Source: Amycolatopsis viridis
GTDB lineage: Bacteria; Actinomycetota; Actinomycetes; Mycobacteriales; Pseudonocardiaceae
Assembly: GCF_011758765.1 (NCBI RefSeq)
Contig: NZ_JAANOU010000001.1
Coordinates: 3,410,001-3,474,000, forward strand
Direction of reading: 5' to 3'
DNA length: 64,000 bases
In this document: piece by piece, positions 20,477 through 28,229 of the stretch
Layout of the letters: each line of letters opens with the position of its first letter
Position numbering within the stretch: position 1 is the stretch's first letter
Position numbers and translations under genes: made by a program
The notes under the pieces: generated by a model
The model's database searches: none
Seen by the model: the letters and a program-made list of their open reading frames with translations, nothing else
What the model was told of the DNA's origin: nothing

Positions 20477-21516
20477 ACGACTGGCTCGCCATTTTCCTGA
20501 TCGTCGTGCTGCTGCTGCTCAACGCGTTCTTCGTGGGTTCGGAGTTCACGCTGATCTCCTCGCGCCGCGACCGCCTGGAGGCGCTGCTCGAACAGGGCAA
20601 GACGCGCGCGCGGATCGTGATCAACGCCAGCCGGCACGTGTCGCAGATGCTCGCCGGCGCCCAGCTGGGCATCACGATCAGCTCGCTGCTGCTCGGCCGT
20701 CTGGGCGAACCCGCGGTGGCACACCGGCTCGCGGTGTTCTTCGACCTGTTCGGCCTGCCCGACGTCCTGCTGCACGCGGTGTCGTTCGCCATCGCGCTGG
20801 CCTTCATCACGATCCTGCACGTGCTGATCGGCGAGATGGTGCCGAAGAACCTCGCCATCGCCGAACCGGAGCGGCTGGCGCTGTGGCTGGTGCCGATCCA
20901 CGTGGCCTGGGTGAAGGTCGCCAACCCGTTCATCTGGCTGCTCAACGCGATGGCCAACAGCCTGCTGCGCCTGGTGCGGGTCGAGCCCAAGGACGAGCTG
21001 GAGACCGCCTACACCTCCGACGAACTGGCCGAGCTGCTGTCGGAGTCCCGCCGGGAGGGTCTGCTGGAGCAGTCCGAGCACGAGCGGCTGAGCCAGACGC
21101 TGTCGTCGGTGGCGAAGACCGTCGCCGACGTCGTGGTGCCCACCGGCAAGCTCACCACCCTGTCCAGCACGCCGACGATGGGCGACGTCGAGGAGGCGGT
21201 CTCGGCGACCGGGTTCTCGCGTTACCCGCTGCGCGGCGCCGACGGGGAGCTGATCGGGTACCTGCACGTCAAGGACGTCCTCGACCAGATCGGGGAGAGC
21301 CCGGGCAGCACGATCCCGGCGGACAAGACGCGCCCGCTGACCGACCTGCCGGTGCACGCCCGCCTGGACGAGGCGCTCTCGGCGATGCGGCGCGAGGGCA
21401 GTCACCTGGCGCGGGCCCGCGGCGACGACGGCGCGATCGTCGGCGTGGTGGCGCTGGAGGACCTGCTGGAGGAGTACGTCGGCACGGTGCGCGACGGCAC
21501 CCACGTGACCGCGTGA
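20473..21516 (+). CDS. CNNM/CBS-domain membrane protein, short form
   Basis: 347 aa, paralogue of the preceding protein: CNNM domain (FFVGSEFTLISSRRDRLEALLEQG, IGEMVPKNLAIAEPERLALW) and a CBS pair (VVVPTGKLTTLSS, GVVALEDLLEEYVGTV), but no C-terminal CorC_HlyC domain. A long plus short CNNM pair in tandem is common in actinobacteria and suggests a heteromeric transporter or regulator. The start is GTG or ATG within the GTGA overlap at 20473; it is coupled to the upstream gene. Confidence 0.92.
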   Translation: MNDWLAIFLIVVLLLLNAFFVGSEFTLISSRRDRLEALLEQGKTRARIVINASRHVSQMLAGAQLGITISSLLLGRLGEPAVAHRLAVFFDLFGLPDVLLHAVSFAIALAFITILHVLIGEMVPKNLAIAEPERLALWLVPIHVAWVKVANPFIWLLNAMANSLLRLVRVEPKDELETAYTSDELAELLSESRREGLLEQSEHERLSQTLSSVAKTVADVVVPTGKLTTLSSTPTMGDVEEAVSATGFSRYPLRGADGELIGYLHVKDVLDQIGESPGSTIPADKTRPLTDLPVHARLDEALSAMRREGSHLARARGDDGAIVGVVALEDLLEEYVGTVRDGTHVTA

Positions 21517-21524
21517 GGCGCCCG

Positions 21525-22391
21525 GTGATCCTGGCCGAGCACGAGTGGCGGGCGCGGGCCGCGGCGCACCTCGCACGCGTGCGCCGCTGGACCGGCCCGT
21601 ACCAGGAGCGCCGGTCGCGCGGCGCGAAGCACCCGGTACACGACTTCCTGTTCCAGTACTACCCGCACCGCCCGGCCCACCTGGAACGGTGGAGCCCGGG
21701 CCCCGGGGTGGTCCTCGCCGGAGCGGGCGCGCGGGTGTTCCTGGAGCGGCCCGGGTTCCGCCCGGTCCCCGGCGGCGTGACCCTGGATCCGGACACGTTC
21801 ACCCCGAAACGGGCGGCGACGACGAAGGCGGTGCTCGTCCTGCTCGAGGCCACCGCGTCCCGTGCGCCGCGGCTGAACTGCTTCGGGCTGCACGAGTGGG
21901 CGATGGTGTACCGGCAGGCGCCCGGGCAGATCCGGCACAGCCAGCTGCCGCTCCGGCTCGGCCCGGACGGGACGGACGCGGTGGTCGAGTCGCTGGAGCT
22001 GCGCTGCGGGCACTACGACGCGTTCCGGTTCTTCACCCCGCCCGCGCGGCCGCGCAATGCGCTGGAGCCGTCCCGCGAGCGGCAGGTGGAGCTGGAGCAG
22101 CCGGGGTGCCTGCACGCGAACATGGACCTCTACCGGGCCGCGGTCAAACTCGGCCCGTTCGTGCCGTCGGAGCTGGTCGGGGACTGTTTCGAGCTGGCGG
22201 TGGAGATCCGCGAACTGGACATGCGAGCGAGTCCGTACGATCTGTCGGAGCTGGGCTACTCCCCCGTGCGGATCGAGACCGCCCGGGGGCGCGCGGAGTA
22301 CGCGCGTGCCCAGGCTGCGTTCGCGGCGCGCGCGGAGCCGCTGCGGATTCGGCTGATCGAGCACTGCCGGACACTCCTCGCGCAGGAGTAG
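21525..22391 (+). CDS. Conserved protein often labelled 3-methyladenine DNA glycosylase
   Basis: 288 aa from GTG 21525, eight bases after the CNNM stop. The N-terminus (LAEHEWRARAAAHLARVRRWTGPYQERRSRGAKHPVHDFLFQYYPHRPAHLERWSPG) is the signature of a conserved actinobacterial family that automated pipelines call 3-methyladenine DNA glycosylase. I see no helix-hairpin-helix, Asp catalytic motif or similarity to Tag/AlkA to justify that name. Cys/His residues (LNCFGLHEW, LRCGHYDAFRFF, GCLHANMDLYR) are conserved-looking and could bind metal. Real function unknown. Confidence 0.82.
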   Translation: MILAEHEWRARAAAHLARVRRWTGPYQERRSRGAKHPVHDFLFQYYPHRPAHLERWSPGPGVVLAGAGARVFLERPGFRPVPGGVTLDPDTFTPKRAATTKAVLVLLEATASRAPRLNCFGLHEWAMVYRQAPGQIRHSQLPLRLGPDGTDAVVESLELRCGHYDAFRFFTPPARPRNALEPSRERQVELEQPGCLHANMDLYRAAVKLGPFVPSELVGDCFELAVEIRELDMRASPYDLSELGYSPVRIETARGRAEYARAQAAFAARAEPLRIRLIEHCRTLLAQE

Positions 22392-22502
22392 TGACGCTCG
22401 GTCCTGCGATTTTCCGGGGTTCATCACGTTTCGCTAACGTCGAGCCCCTGTTAGGGTGAACGACGTTTGGCGCCGCACACGAAGAGTCGAGGAAAGGCAC
22501 GC

Positions 22503-23684
22503 ATGGGGCGACACAGCAAGGGCGACGACCCCGGGCACGGCCGTCCTGAGGCTGGGGAGCCGGCGGGGTACCCGCGACCAGGCGAGGTCACCGGCGCGTT
22601 CGCGGTCGGGTCCGCGCCGGGCGGAGCGCCTGGGCGGAATCGCGCTCCCGGTGAACCCACCGGCCGCTGGAGCGCTCCGCGCGATGCGGCGCCGGGCTCG
22701 CGACCGGTCCGTGCGGCGCGCGCCGCCGCGACAGCGACCGGCAATCATCGCGTCCACGCGGCCGACACCCCCGCCGAGTCCACCGGCAGCCGCCGCGCCT
22801 ACTCCCCCACCGAGACCACCGGCAGCCGCCGCGCCTACTCCCCCACCAGCCCCACCGAGACCACCGGCACGCGCCGCGCCGTGGGTACGACCTCGGGCGA
22901 CCGGCGGTCATCCACCGGCGGATCGACGGGCACCTCACGGCCGGTGGCCGCGGGACAGCCGGGCCGCCGGGGCGAGTCGACGGGCACATTGCAGGTCCTC
23001 GGCGTCGACGGGCGTCCGCAGCTGGGCCGCCGCCGGGCCGGCGAGACCACCGGCTGCCATCGCATCACCCCACCCGGGGAGACCACCGGATCACACCGCG
23101 TGGTCGCCGAGGGCAAGCGCGGGATCGCGAAGTGGCCCATCGTCGCCGGGGTGTTCGTCCTGCTCCTCGTCCTGGGGCTGCTCGGCTGGGGCTGGGCCGA
23201 CGACGTCCTCAGCAACCGGGCCGAGGCGCAGGCCAGCGCGTGCGCCGAGGGCGACTCGAACCTCACGGTGGCCGCCGCTCCGTCCGTGGCGCCCGCCATC
23301 ACCGCCGCCGCCGACCGGTGGAACCGCGCCGGGACGGTCGTGCACTCGCACTGCATCAACGTCCAGGTGCGGGCCCTCGACGACCAGCGGGTGCTGCAGG
23401 CCCTGACCGGCCAGGGCAACCTCGATTCCATCGGCGGTCAGCCCGCCGTCTGGATTCCGCAGACCACGGCGGCACTCACCCAGCTCACCACCGCGCGGCC
23501 CGCGGTGCTGACCTCCCCGGCCGAATCGCTGGCGACGACCGCCGGCGGCGACTACCCGTGCGCGGTGCTCACCACCGACAACGTCGACGAGGTCCAGCAG
23601 CGGGCCGCTCAGGTCTTCCGCAACTTCCTCGAGGAACCCGCGCAGAAGACCGACCTCACGCGCGCGCTCACCCCCGGGGCGTAG
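22503..23684 (+). CDS. MGRHS-type membrane protein with truncated substrate-binding-like domain
   Basis: 393 aa. It starts MGRHSKGDDPG, an N-terminus shared by many Pseudonocardiaceae membrane proteins. Residues 20-205 are disordered with imperfect repeats of (T/S)TGSRRAYSPTE type; 212-233 is a single membrane helix; the external part (about 245-390) resembles the start and end of extracellular solute-binding domains (LTVAAAPSVAPAITAAADRWNR, NVQVRALDDQRVLQAL). It is shorter than a full binding protein. ATG 22503 is preferred over an upstream in-frame start. Function unknown. Confidence 0.75.
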   Translation: MGRHSKGDDPGHGRPEAGEPAGYPRPGEVTGAFAVGSAPGGAPGRNRAPGEPTGRWSAPRDAAPGSRPVRAARAAATATGNHRVHAADTPAESTGSRRAYSPTETTGSRRAYSPTSPTETTGTRRAVGTTSGDRRSSTGGSTGTSRPVAAGQPGRRGESTGTLQVLGVDGRPQLGRRRAGETTGCHRITPPGETTGSHRVVAEGKRGIAKWPIVAGVFVLLLVLGLLGWGWADDVLSNRAEAQASACAEGDSNLTVAAAPSVAPAITAAADRWNRAGTVVHSHCINVQVRALDDQRVLQALTGQGNLDSIGGQPAVWIPQTTAALTQLTTARPAVLTSPAESLATTAGGDYPCAVLTTDNVDEVQQRAAQVFRNFLEEPAQKTDLTRALTPGA

Positions 23685-23709
23685 CGCCGCCGGCACGGGC
23701 GACGGGAGG

Positions 23710-24489
23710 TCACCCCGGCTGGCGGCGCGCGAGGACCTCCCGCGTGGCGGCGTCGGCCGGGTAGAAGGACTCGATCACCAGCTCGGCCAGCGTCACGTCC
23801 AGCGCCGTGCCGAAGGTGGCGACCATCGACATCAGGGTCAGCACGCCGTCGCCGTGGCGGAGCCGCACCGGCACGAACACCGACCCGGCCGGCGCCTCGT
23901 CCACCGGGTCGTCGCAGGGATAGCCGCTCACCTCGGTCAGCAGCGCGGCCAGATCGGCGTCGCCGGTGATCTCCACCTGCCGCCGCAGCCGGCCGAGCAG
24001 CTCGGCTCGCCACTGGCCGAGGTTGAGGACGTGCGGCGCCAGGCCACGCGGGTGGAGGGCGGCCCGCAGCACGTTGGCCGGCGGCTCCAGCAGGTCCGGG
24101 TCCACGAGGTCGGTCAGCAGCGTGATCCCGCTGTTGGACTCGACGAGGTCCCAGCCGCGGTCGAGCACCAGCGCCGGGTACGGCTCGTGCCCGGCCAGCA
24201 GGTGCCGGACCGCCTCCAGCGCCACACCCAGGTCGGGCAGCGGGGTCTGCGGGTAGACCGGGGCGTAGCCGGCGGCGAGCAGCAGCCGGTTGCGTTCCCG
24301 CAGCGGCACCTCCAGCCGTTCGCCCAGCCGCAGCACCATCTCGCGACTGGGCCGGGACCGCCCGTTCTCCAGGAAGCTCAGGTGGCGGGTGGAGATCTCG
24401 GCGGACAGGGCGAGGTCGAGCTGGCTGAGCCGGCGGCGTTCCCGCCACTGCCGCAACTGCTCGCCCACGGGGCGCTGCATGGTCGTCAC
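23710..24489 (-). CDS. XRE-family regulator with MmyB-like ligand domain
   Basis: 259 aa from GTG 24489 (ATG 24480 also possible). N-terminal HTH (about 8-63: LRQWRERRRLSQLDLALSAEISTRHLSFLENGRSRPS) joined to an MmyB-like C-terminal domain (about 95-250, LNLGQWRAELLGRLRRQV ... LTLMSMVATFGTALDVTLAELVIESFYPAD), a PAS-like fold that binds fatty acids in a characterised relative. It is divergent from the SnoaL-like gene and probably controls it. The 115-bp gap holds ATTAC-N7-GTAAT and the near-palindrome AGATCGTGATCT, both candidate operators. Confidence 0.9.
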   Translation of the reverse strand: MTTMQRPVGEQLRQWRERRRLSQLDLALSAEISTRHLSFLENGRSRPSREMVLRLGERLEVPLRERNRLLLAAGYAPVYPQTPLPDLGVALEAVRHLLAGHEPYPALVLDRGWDLVESNSGITLLTDLVDPDLLEPPANVLRAALHPRGLAPHVLNLGQWRAELLGRLRRQVEITGDADLAALLTEVSGYPCDDPVDEAPAGSVFVPVRLRHGDGVLTLMSMVATFGTALDVTLAELVIESFYPADAATREVLARRQPG

Positions 24490-24525
24490 CCCGTCGAAAG
24501 TACGGGCCGCGCCGGCGGAGCCGCC

Positions 24526-24575
24526 ATTACCTCCGGCGTAATCGACGCGCCGCGCGGTCCGGGAGATCGTGATCT
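24526..24575. promoter_or_regulatory. Candidate operators between XRE and SnoaL-like genes
   Basis: Two inverted repeats in the divergent promoter region: ATTAC-N7-GTAAT (24526-24542) and AGATC-GT-GATCT (24564-24575). Either could be the site of the XRE regulator; neither is a known motif. Confidence 0.3.
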
Positions 24576-24604
24576 GGTCACACCGACCCGATCAGGAGGA
24601 TCCG

Positions 24605-24967
24605 ATGACCGACTACACCACCCTCGCCCAGCGCTACATCGACGTGTGGAACACCACCGACGCGGACAAGCGCCGGGCGCTGGTGGAGGACCTGTTCACC
24701 CCCGGCGCCACCTACACCGATCCGCTGGGCGCGGTGCAGGGCACCGACGGGATCGACGGGTTCGTCGCCGGGGCGCAGGCGCAGTTCGCGGGGCTGGAGT
24801 TCCGCCTCGGCGGCGCCGTCGACGGCCACCACGACCAGGCCCGGTTCACGTGGCACCTGGGGGCACCCGGGGAGGCGGAGCCGCTCGTGATCGGCTTCGA
24901 CGTCGTCACTACCGTGGACGGGCGGATCAACCAGGTGCTGGGATTTCTGGACAAGCTGCCCAGCTAG
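24605..24967 (+). CDS. SnoaL-like / NTF2-fold protein
   Basis: 120 aa, one SnoaL-like domain (YIDVWNTTDADKRRALVEDLFTPGATYTDPLGAVQGTDGIDGFVAGAQAQF ... VVTTVDGRINQVLGFLDKLPS). Such proteins are small ligand-binding or isomerase-like proteins; substrate unknown. A near-perfect AGGAGG lies 6 nt before ATG 24605. It is divergent from the XRE regulator. It occupies the place where gcvP would lie in the conserved gcvH-garA neighbourhood, and its 3' end faces an antisense glycine riboswitch. Confidence 0.88.
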   Translation: MTDYTTLAQRYIDVWNTTDADKRRALVEDLFTPGATYTDPLGAVQGTDGIDGFVAGAQAQFAGLEFRLGGAVDGHHDQARFTWHLGAPGEAEPLVIGFDVVTTVDGRINQVLGFLDKLPS

Positions 24968-24980
24968 GGTCCCGCGGCCC

Positions 24981-25004
24981 GGCCCGGACCCCCGGGTCCG
25001 GGCC
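24981..25004. terminator. Bidirectional terminator hairpin
   Basis: GGCCCGGACCC-CC-GGGTCCGGGCC, a perfect 11-bp inverted repeat 13 nt after the SnoaL-like stop. On the minus strand it comes directly after the glycine riboswitch, so it may also end, or be the expression platform of, that transcript. No T-tract on either side. Confidence 0.75.
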
Positions 25005-25010
25005 CTCCCC

Positions 25011-25217
25011 ACTCTGTCGTGCCCATGGGCGCCTGAGAGGTTCGCCCGAGTGTTGAGCCGGGCTTGCACCGTCGGCGGGGCACGACGGAGTTGTGCCCGT
25101 CGGCCCGCTTTCCAGAGGCGTCTCGTCCGCGCGGTCCGGGGTGCCTGAGAGGTTCCGGGGAGGACTTGCTCCTTCGGCGCCGGGCACGATGGTGGTGGCC
25201 CGGTCTCTCCCGCGCGG
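25011..25217 (-). ncRNA. Tandem glycine riboswitch (orphan)
   Basis: Read on the minus strand. Aptamer 1: GGGAGAGACC (25211-25202), GCCGAAGGAGCAAG (25178-25165) and CCTCTCAGGCACC (25152-25140). Linker and aptamer 2: CTCTGGA (25117-25111), GCCGACGGTGCAAGCC (25076-25061), CCTCTCAGGCGCC (25040-25028) and GACAGAGT (25018-25011). These are the conserved elements of both glycine aptamers, in order and in Bacillus-like spacing. It lies 3' of the second MerR gene, where gcvP stands in relatives, but the DNA beyond it is a hairpin and a gene on the other strand. No glycine gene follows within the window. Confidence 0.95.
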
Positions 25218-25264
25218 CTTCGGCGACTGCGCTCAGTACCCTACTCCCCGGTTCGGGAAGACGA

Positions 25265-25831
25265 TCATCCGGTACGGCGGGCGTTGCGGCGCTGGGTGAG
25301 CTCGTCCGGGGCGGCCGGCTCCACCTGGCCCCCATCGGCGCGTTCGGCGGGGAACTCGTGCAGGGTGCCGCTGATTTCCTGCATGGGGACCTTCACCGCG
25401 ATGCCGAAGACACCCTGCCCGCCCTGGAGCAGATCCACGATCTCCTCCGGCGAGGTGCACTCGTAGACGGTGGTGCCGTCGGAGACCAGGGTGACCTTCG
25501 CCAGGTCACGCGCCCCGCGCTTGCGCAGGTGCTCGACGGCCACGCGGATGTTCTGCAGCGAGACGCCCGTGTCGAGTAAACGCTTGACGATCTTGAGGGC
25601 GAGGATGTCCTTGAACGAGTAGAGCCGCTGCGATCCCGATCCGTGGGCCGTGCGGATGCTGGGCGCGACCAGCCCGGTGCGCGCCCAGTAGTCCAGCTGG
25701 CGGTAGGTGATGCCGGCGATCTGACAGGCCGCGGGACCCCGGTATCCGACCAGCTCGTCAGGCAGTGACGAGTCCGGGAAGAGCTCACCCTGCTCTCCCG
25801 GCACGACCTGAACCGGCCCTTCGTCGACCAC
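25265..25831 (-). CDS. MerR-family regulator (Rv1830-like)
   Basis: 188 aa. The winged HTH (YRGPAACQIAGITYRQLDYWARTGLVAPSIRTAHGSGSQRLYSFKDILALKIVKRLLDTGVSLQNIRVAVEHLRKRG, about 30-105) is followed by a small C-terminal domain (VSDGTTVYECTSPEEIVDLLQGGQGVFGIAVKVPMQEISGTL). Its place after bfn matches Rv1830 of M. tuberculosis, a regulator linked there to cell division and antibiotic response. GTG 25831 is chosen because GGGGAGG lies 6 nt upstream; a longer in-frame start lacks support. Its own promoter is needed because a terminator separates it from bfn. Confidence 0.92.
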   Translation of the reverse strand: MVDEGPVQVVPGEQGELFPDSSLPDELVGYRGPAACQIAGITYRQLDYWARTGLVAPSIRTAHGSGSQRLYSFKDILALKIVKRLLDTGVSLQNIRVAVEHLRKRGARDLAKVTLVSDGTTVYECTSPEEIVDLLQGGQGVFGIAVKVPMQEISGTLHEFPAERADGGQVEPAAPDELTQRRNARRTG

Positions 25832-26121
25832 GCATGCCTCCCCTCGCCCGGCCGGTGCGGCCGGTCGAAACAAGCACCCGGGGCCCTGGATGTAGGACCC
25901 TCGGCAGTGGCAAACCGCGAGTGTGCCCCAGTGACCGCGCCGCGGCCGAATCACACCGAAGCGATTTACCGCCATCGACGGTATGCGCGGGCAGGCCCCC
26001 GGTCAACGCGACGCGCGGCCCGCCCTCGAGCCTGTCTGGAGAGTTGACCGGTCAAGGCGTCCGACCAGCGTTACCCGGACGGGTAATTTTCGTCGCCGGG
26101 CCGCGGCGACCGGGCCGGAAC
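25832..26121. other. Upstream region of the MerR gene
   Basis: About 290 bases without a gene. It holds the perfect palindrome TTGACCGGTCAA at 26044-26055 and a short AT-rich patch near 26080, likely parts of the promoter/operator of the minus-strand MerR gene. Nothing else was recognised. Confidence 0.45.
26044..26055. promoter_or_regulatory. Palindrome in the MerR gene 5' region
   Basis: TTGACCGGTCAA, a perfect 12-bp palindrome about 210 bp before the MerR start. It could be a regulator site or overlap a -35 element (TTGACC on the minus strand); distance to the start argues for a long leader if so. Confidence 0.3.
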
Positions 26122-26175
26122 GCGCCGAAGGGGCCCTCCCGGCCGGTGCTCGAGCCGGGAAGACCCCTTCGGCGC
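26122..26175 (-). terminator. bfn terminator
   Basis: A two-tier hairpin 16 nt after the bfn stop: outer stem GCGCCGAAGGGG / CCCCTTCGGCGC (12 bp, perfect) and inner stem TCCCGGC / GCCGGGA. It should end the pgsA-to-bfn transcript and isolate the next MerR gene. Confidence 0.85.
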
Positions 26176-26191
26176 CGCCGGAGGCGGGCGG

Positions 26192-26665
26192 TCAGGTGTC
26201 CGCGCCGCGGAAATCCTCCGGCGAGACGGACTCGAGAAATTCGCGGAACTTCTCGACCTCGTCCTCCTGCTCGTCCGGGATGATCAGCCCGGCCTCGTCG
26301 AGCACCGCGTCCACCGCGTGGATCGGCACGCCGACGCGCAGGGCCAGCGCCACCGAGTCGCTCGGCCGCGCGGACACCCGTACGTTGCCGTCGAAGACCA
26401 GTTCGGCGAAGAACGTGCCTTCGCGCAGGTCGGTGATCACGACCTGCTCGAGCTCACGGCCCAGCGCGCCGATGACCTCCTTCAGGAGGTCGTGGGTCAG
26501 TGGCCGGGCGGGGCGGACGCCCTGCTGCTCGAGCGCGATCGCGGTGGCTTCCACCGACCCGATCCAGATCGGGAGGTACCGCTCACCCTGCGCCTCCCGC
26601 AGCAACAAGATCGGCTGGTTCGCGGGCAGTTCCACCCGCACGCCGACGACGCGCATTTCGCTCAT
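26192..26665 (-). CDS. Bifunctional nuclease family protein (DUF151)
   Basis: 157 aa, a single BFN/DUF151 domain: MRVVGVRVELPANQPILLLREAQGERYLPIWIGSVEATAIALEQQGVRPARPLTHDLL, DLREGTFFAELVFDG and SARPSDSVALALRVGVPIHA are the conserved blocks. Plant and thermophile homologues have RNase/DNase activity; the role in actinobacteria is unclear (Rv1829 homologue). An acidic C-terminal tail (DEQEDEVEKFREFLESV) is present. It lies about 250 bp after ftsR, so it may have its own promoter as well as read-through. Confidence 0.92.
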   Translation of the reverse strand: MSEMRVVGVRVELPANQPILLLREAQGERYLPIWIGSVEATAIALEQQGVRPARPLTHDLLKEVIGALGRELEQVVITDLREGTFFAELVFDGNVRVSARPSDSVALALRVGVPIHAVDAVLDEAGLIIPDEQEDEVEKFREFLESVSPEDFRGADT

Positions 26666-26912
26666 CGGGCTTCGCCTCCCTCTCGTGTGCGCGGGCCGCG
26701 GCGCTGGTCCGAGGGCCCCGCATCGACATCTTCGACGCTACCCGCCATCCCGGCGCTGTGCTCGCTTTCGGAACCGCGTGGCAGTCGCATGAACCGTTCC
26801 GGCAAATCCATCACCAACGGTACGGCATCCGCGGCTCGGTGCGGAGCCCTGAAACCAGTTCCTTACCGTCGGGACCGGCGACCTGGGAAGATCGGGATCC
26901 GGCCGGGCGCGC

Positions 26913-27665
26913 TCAGCCGCCCGTCACGTCCCGGATACCCGCCTTCACGAGCAGTGTGTGCAGCGTCACCGACAGCGCGGCGAACTGGCGCGCCAGTTCG
27001 TCCGCCCTGGCCTTCGCATCCGCGTCGTGGTGCCGCGACACGGGCGCGATGATCTGCTGCAGCAGGCCGACCTCCCGGTCCGCCGAGGCGCGGAACGCAC
27101 GCAGGTGCCGCGGTTCGATGCCGAACTCCGTCATCGCGCGAACCGTGCGGGCCACCAGGACCGCGTCCGGGTCGTAGAACCCGGCCGCACCCGCGCGGAT
27201 CAGCCCGTACTGCTCCAGCTCGGCGAGCAGGGCGCCGTCGACGCCGGCCTCGGCGAGCAGGTCCTCCCGGGTCAGCCGGACCTCGCGGCCGGGCGCGAAG
27301 TCCTCGGGACGGGGCAGCCCGTCACCTGCGCCCGGGTTCGCCGGGAGCGGAACCAGCTTGCGCGGCAGGCGCCCCCCGGGACCCTGACCGTCGGTCAGCC
27401 CGCGGTCGGCGGCATCGAGCTGCTCCTTGATGACCTTGAGCGGGAGGTAGTGGTCCCGCTGCGCGGCCAGCACGAACCGGAGCCGTTCGACGTCCGCCGC
27501 GGAGAACTGCCGGTATCCGGATGCCGTCCGGCCCGGGCGGACCAGTCCCTCGGACTCGAGGAACCTGATCTTGGAGATGGTGACGTCGGGAAAGTCCGGG
27601 CGCAGCTGCGCCAGCACCGCCCCGATGCTCAGCCCATCACGCTGTGGCCGCCCGGCAGCCGTCAC
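26913..27665 (-). CDS. ftsR: MerR-family cell-division regulator FtsR
   Basis: 250 aa. N-terminal MerR HTH (LSIGAVLAQLRPDFPDVTISKIRFLESEGLVRPGRTASGYRQFSAADVERLRFVLAAQRDHYLPLKVIKEQLD, about 12-82), a variable linker and a C-terminal effector-like domain with a second HTH-like segment (LTREDLLAEAGVDGALLAELEQYGLI). The homologue in Corynebacterium glutamicum (FtsR) activates ftsZ; Rv1828 is the mycobacterial homologue. It overlaps garA by four bases. Confidence 0.93.
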   Translation of the reverse strand: MTAAGRPQRDGLSIGAVLAQLRPDFPDVTISKIRFLESEGLVRPGRTASGYRQFSAADVERLRFVLAAQRDHYLPLKVIKEQLDAADRGLTDGQGPGGRLPRKLVPLPANPGAGDGLPRPEDFAPGREVRLTREDLLAEAGVDGALLAELEQYGLIRAGAAGFYDPDAVLVARTVRAMTEFGIEPRHLRAFRASADREVGLLQQIIAPVSRHHDADAKARADELARQFAALSVTLHTLLVKAGIRDVTGG

Positions 27666-28126
27666 CGCGCCCCCTGGCCCCCGTGCCCCGGGCCGGTCAG
27701 GAAGACCAGGCGGAACTTCCCGATCTGCACCTCGTCGCCGCCCGCGAGCACCGCCTGGTCGACCGGCTCACGGTTGACGTAGGTGCCGTTGAGGCTGCCC
27801 ACGTCGATGACGACGAACTCCCCGCCCTCGCGGCGGAACTCCGCGTGGCGACGGGACACGGTGACGTCGTCGAGGAAGATGTCGCTGTCCGGGTGGCGCC
27901 CCGCGCTCGTGGTGTCCCGGTCGAGCAGGAAGCGCGAACCCGCGTTCGGGCCCCGCTTGACCACCAGCAACGCCGTACCCGCCGGCAGCGCGTCGACACC
28001 GGCGACCGAAGGCTCCGGCGTCGGCGCCTCCTGACCCTCCACATCCGCCAGGAAGTCGGCCCGGAAGACCGAGGTCCGCTCCGGAGACTGCTCCGGGGGA
28101 ACGCCGGGCCCGTCGTTGGTGCTCAC
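27662..28126 (-). CDS. garA: FHA-domain TCA-cycle regulator GarA/OdhI
   Basis: 154 aa from GTG 28126 (GAGGAG about 8 nt upstream). The FHA domain (about 60-140, AGRHPDSDIFLDDVTVSRRHAEFRREGG ... VGSLNGTYVNREP) is nearly identical to GarA and OdhI, which bind and control 2-oxoglutarate dehydrogenase, glutamate dehydrogenase and glutamate synthase. The N-terminal phospho-switch normally reads ETTSVFRADF; here it is E16-R17-T18-S19. The second threonine (PknB-type site) is kept and the first (PknG-type site) is Arg. It is encoded between gcvH and ftsR as in mycobacteria. Confidence 0.95.
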   Translation of the reverse strand: MSTNDGPGVPPEQSPERTSVFRADFLADVEGQEAPTPEPSVAGVDALPAGTALLVVKRGPNAGSRFLLDRDTTSAGRHPDSDIFLDDVTVSRRHAEFRREGGEFVVIDVGSLNGTYVNREPVDQAVLAGGDEVQIGKFRLVFLTGPGHGGQGAR

Positions 28127-28229
28127 CTGAGCTCTCCTCACCACTGATGTGTCGCTGGCTGAAAACCTGTGGCTGTCAACGTACCGTGCCTGATCGATTC
28201 GGCCCCCGCCGCTCCCCCAAAACGCGGTC

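Noticed and set aside
21525-22391. Assignment as true 3-methyladenine DNA glycosylase
   Set aside because: No glycosylase motif could be found; the name is kept only as a common database label.
24981-25260. Glycine riboswitch serving the XRE or SnoaL-like gene on the plus strand
   Set aside because: All conserved elements read only on the minus strand, opposite to the SnoaL-like gene; the XRE gene is on the correct strand but lies over 500 bases beyond the hairpin and has its own promoter region.
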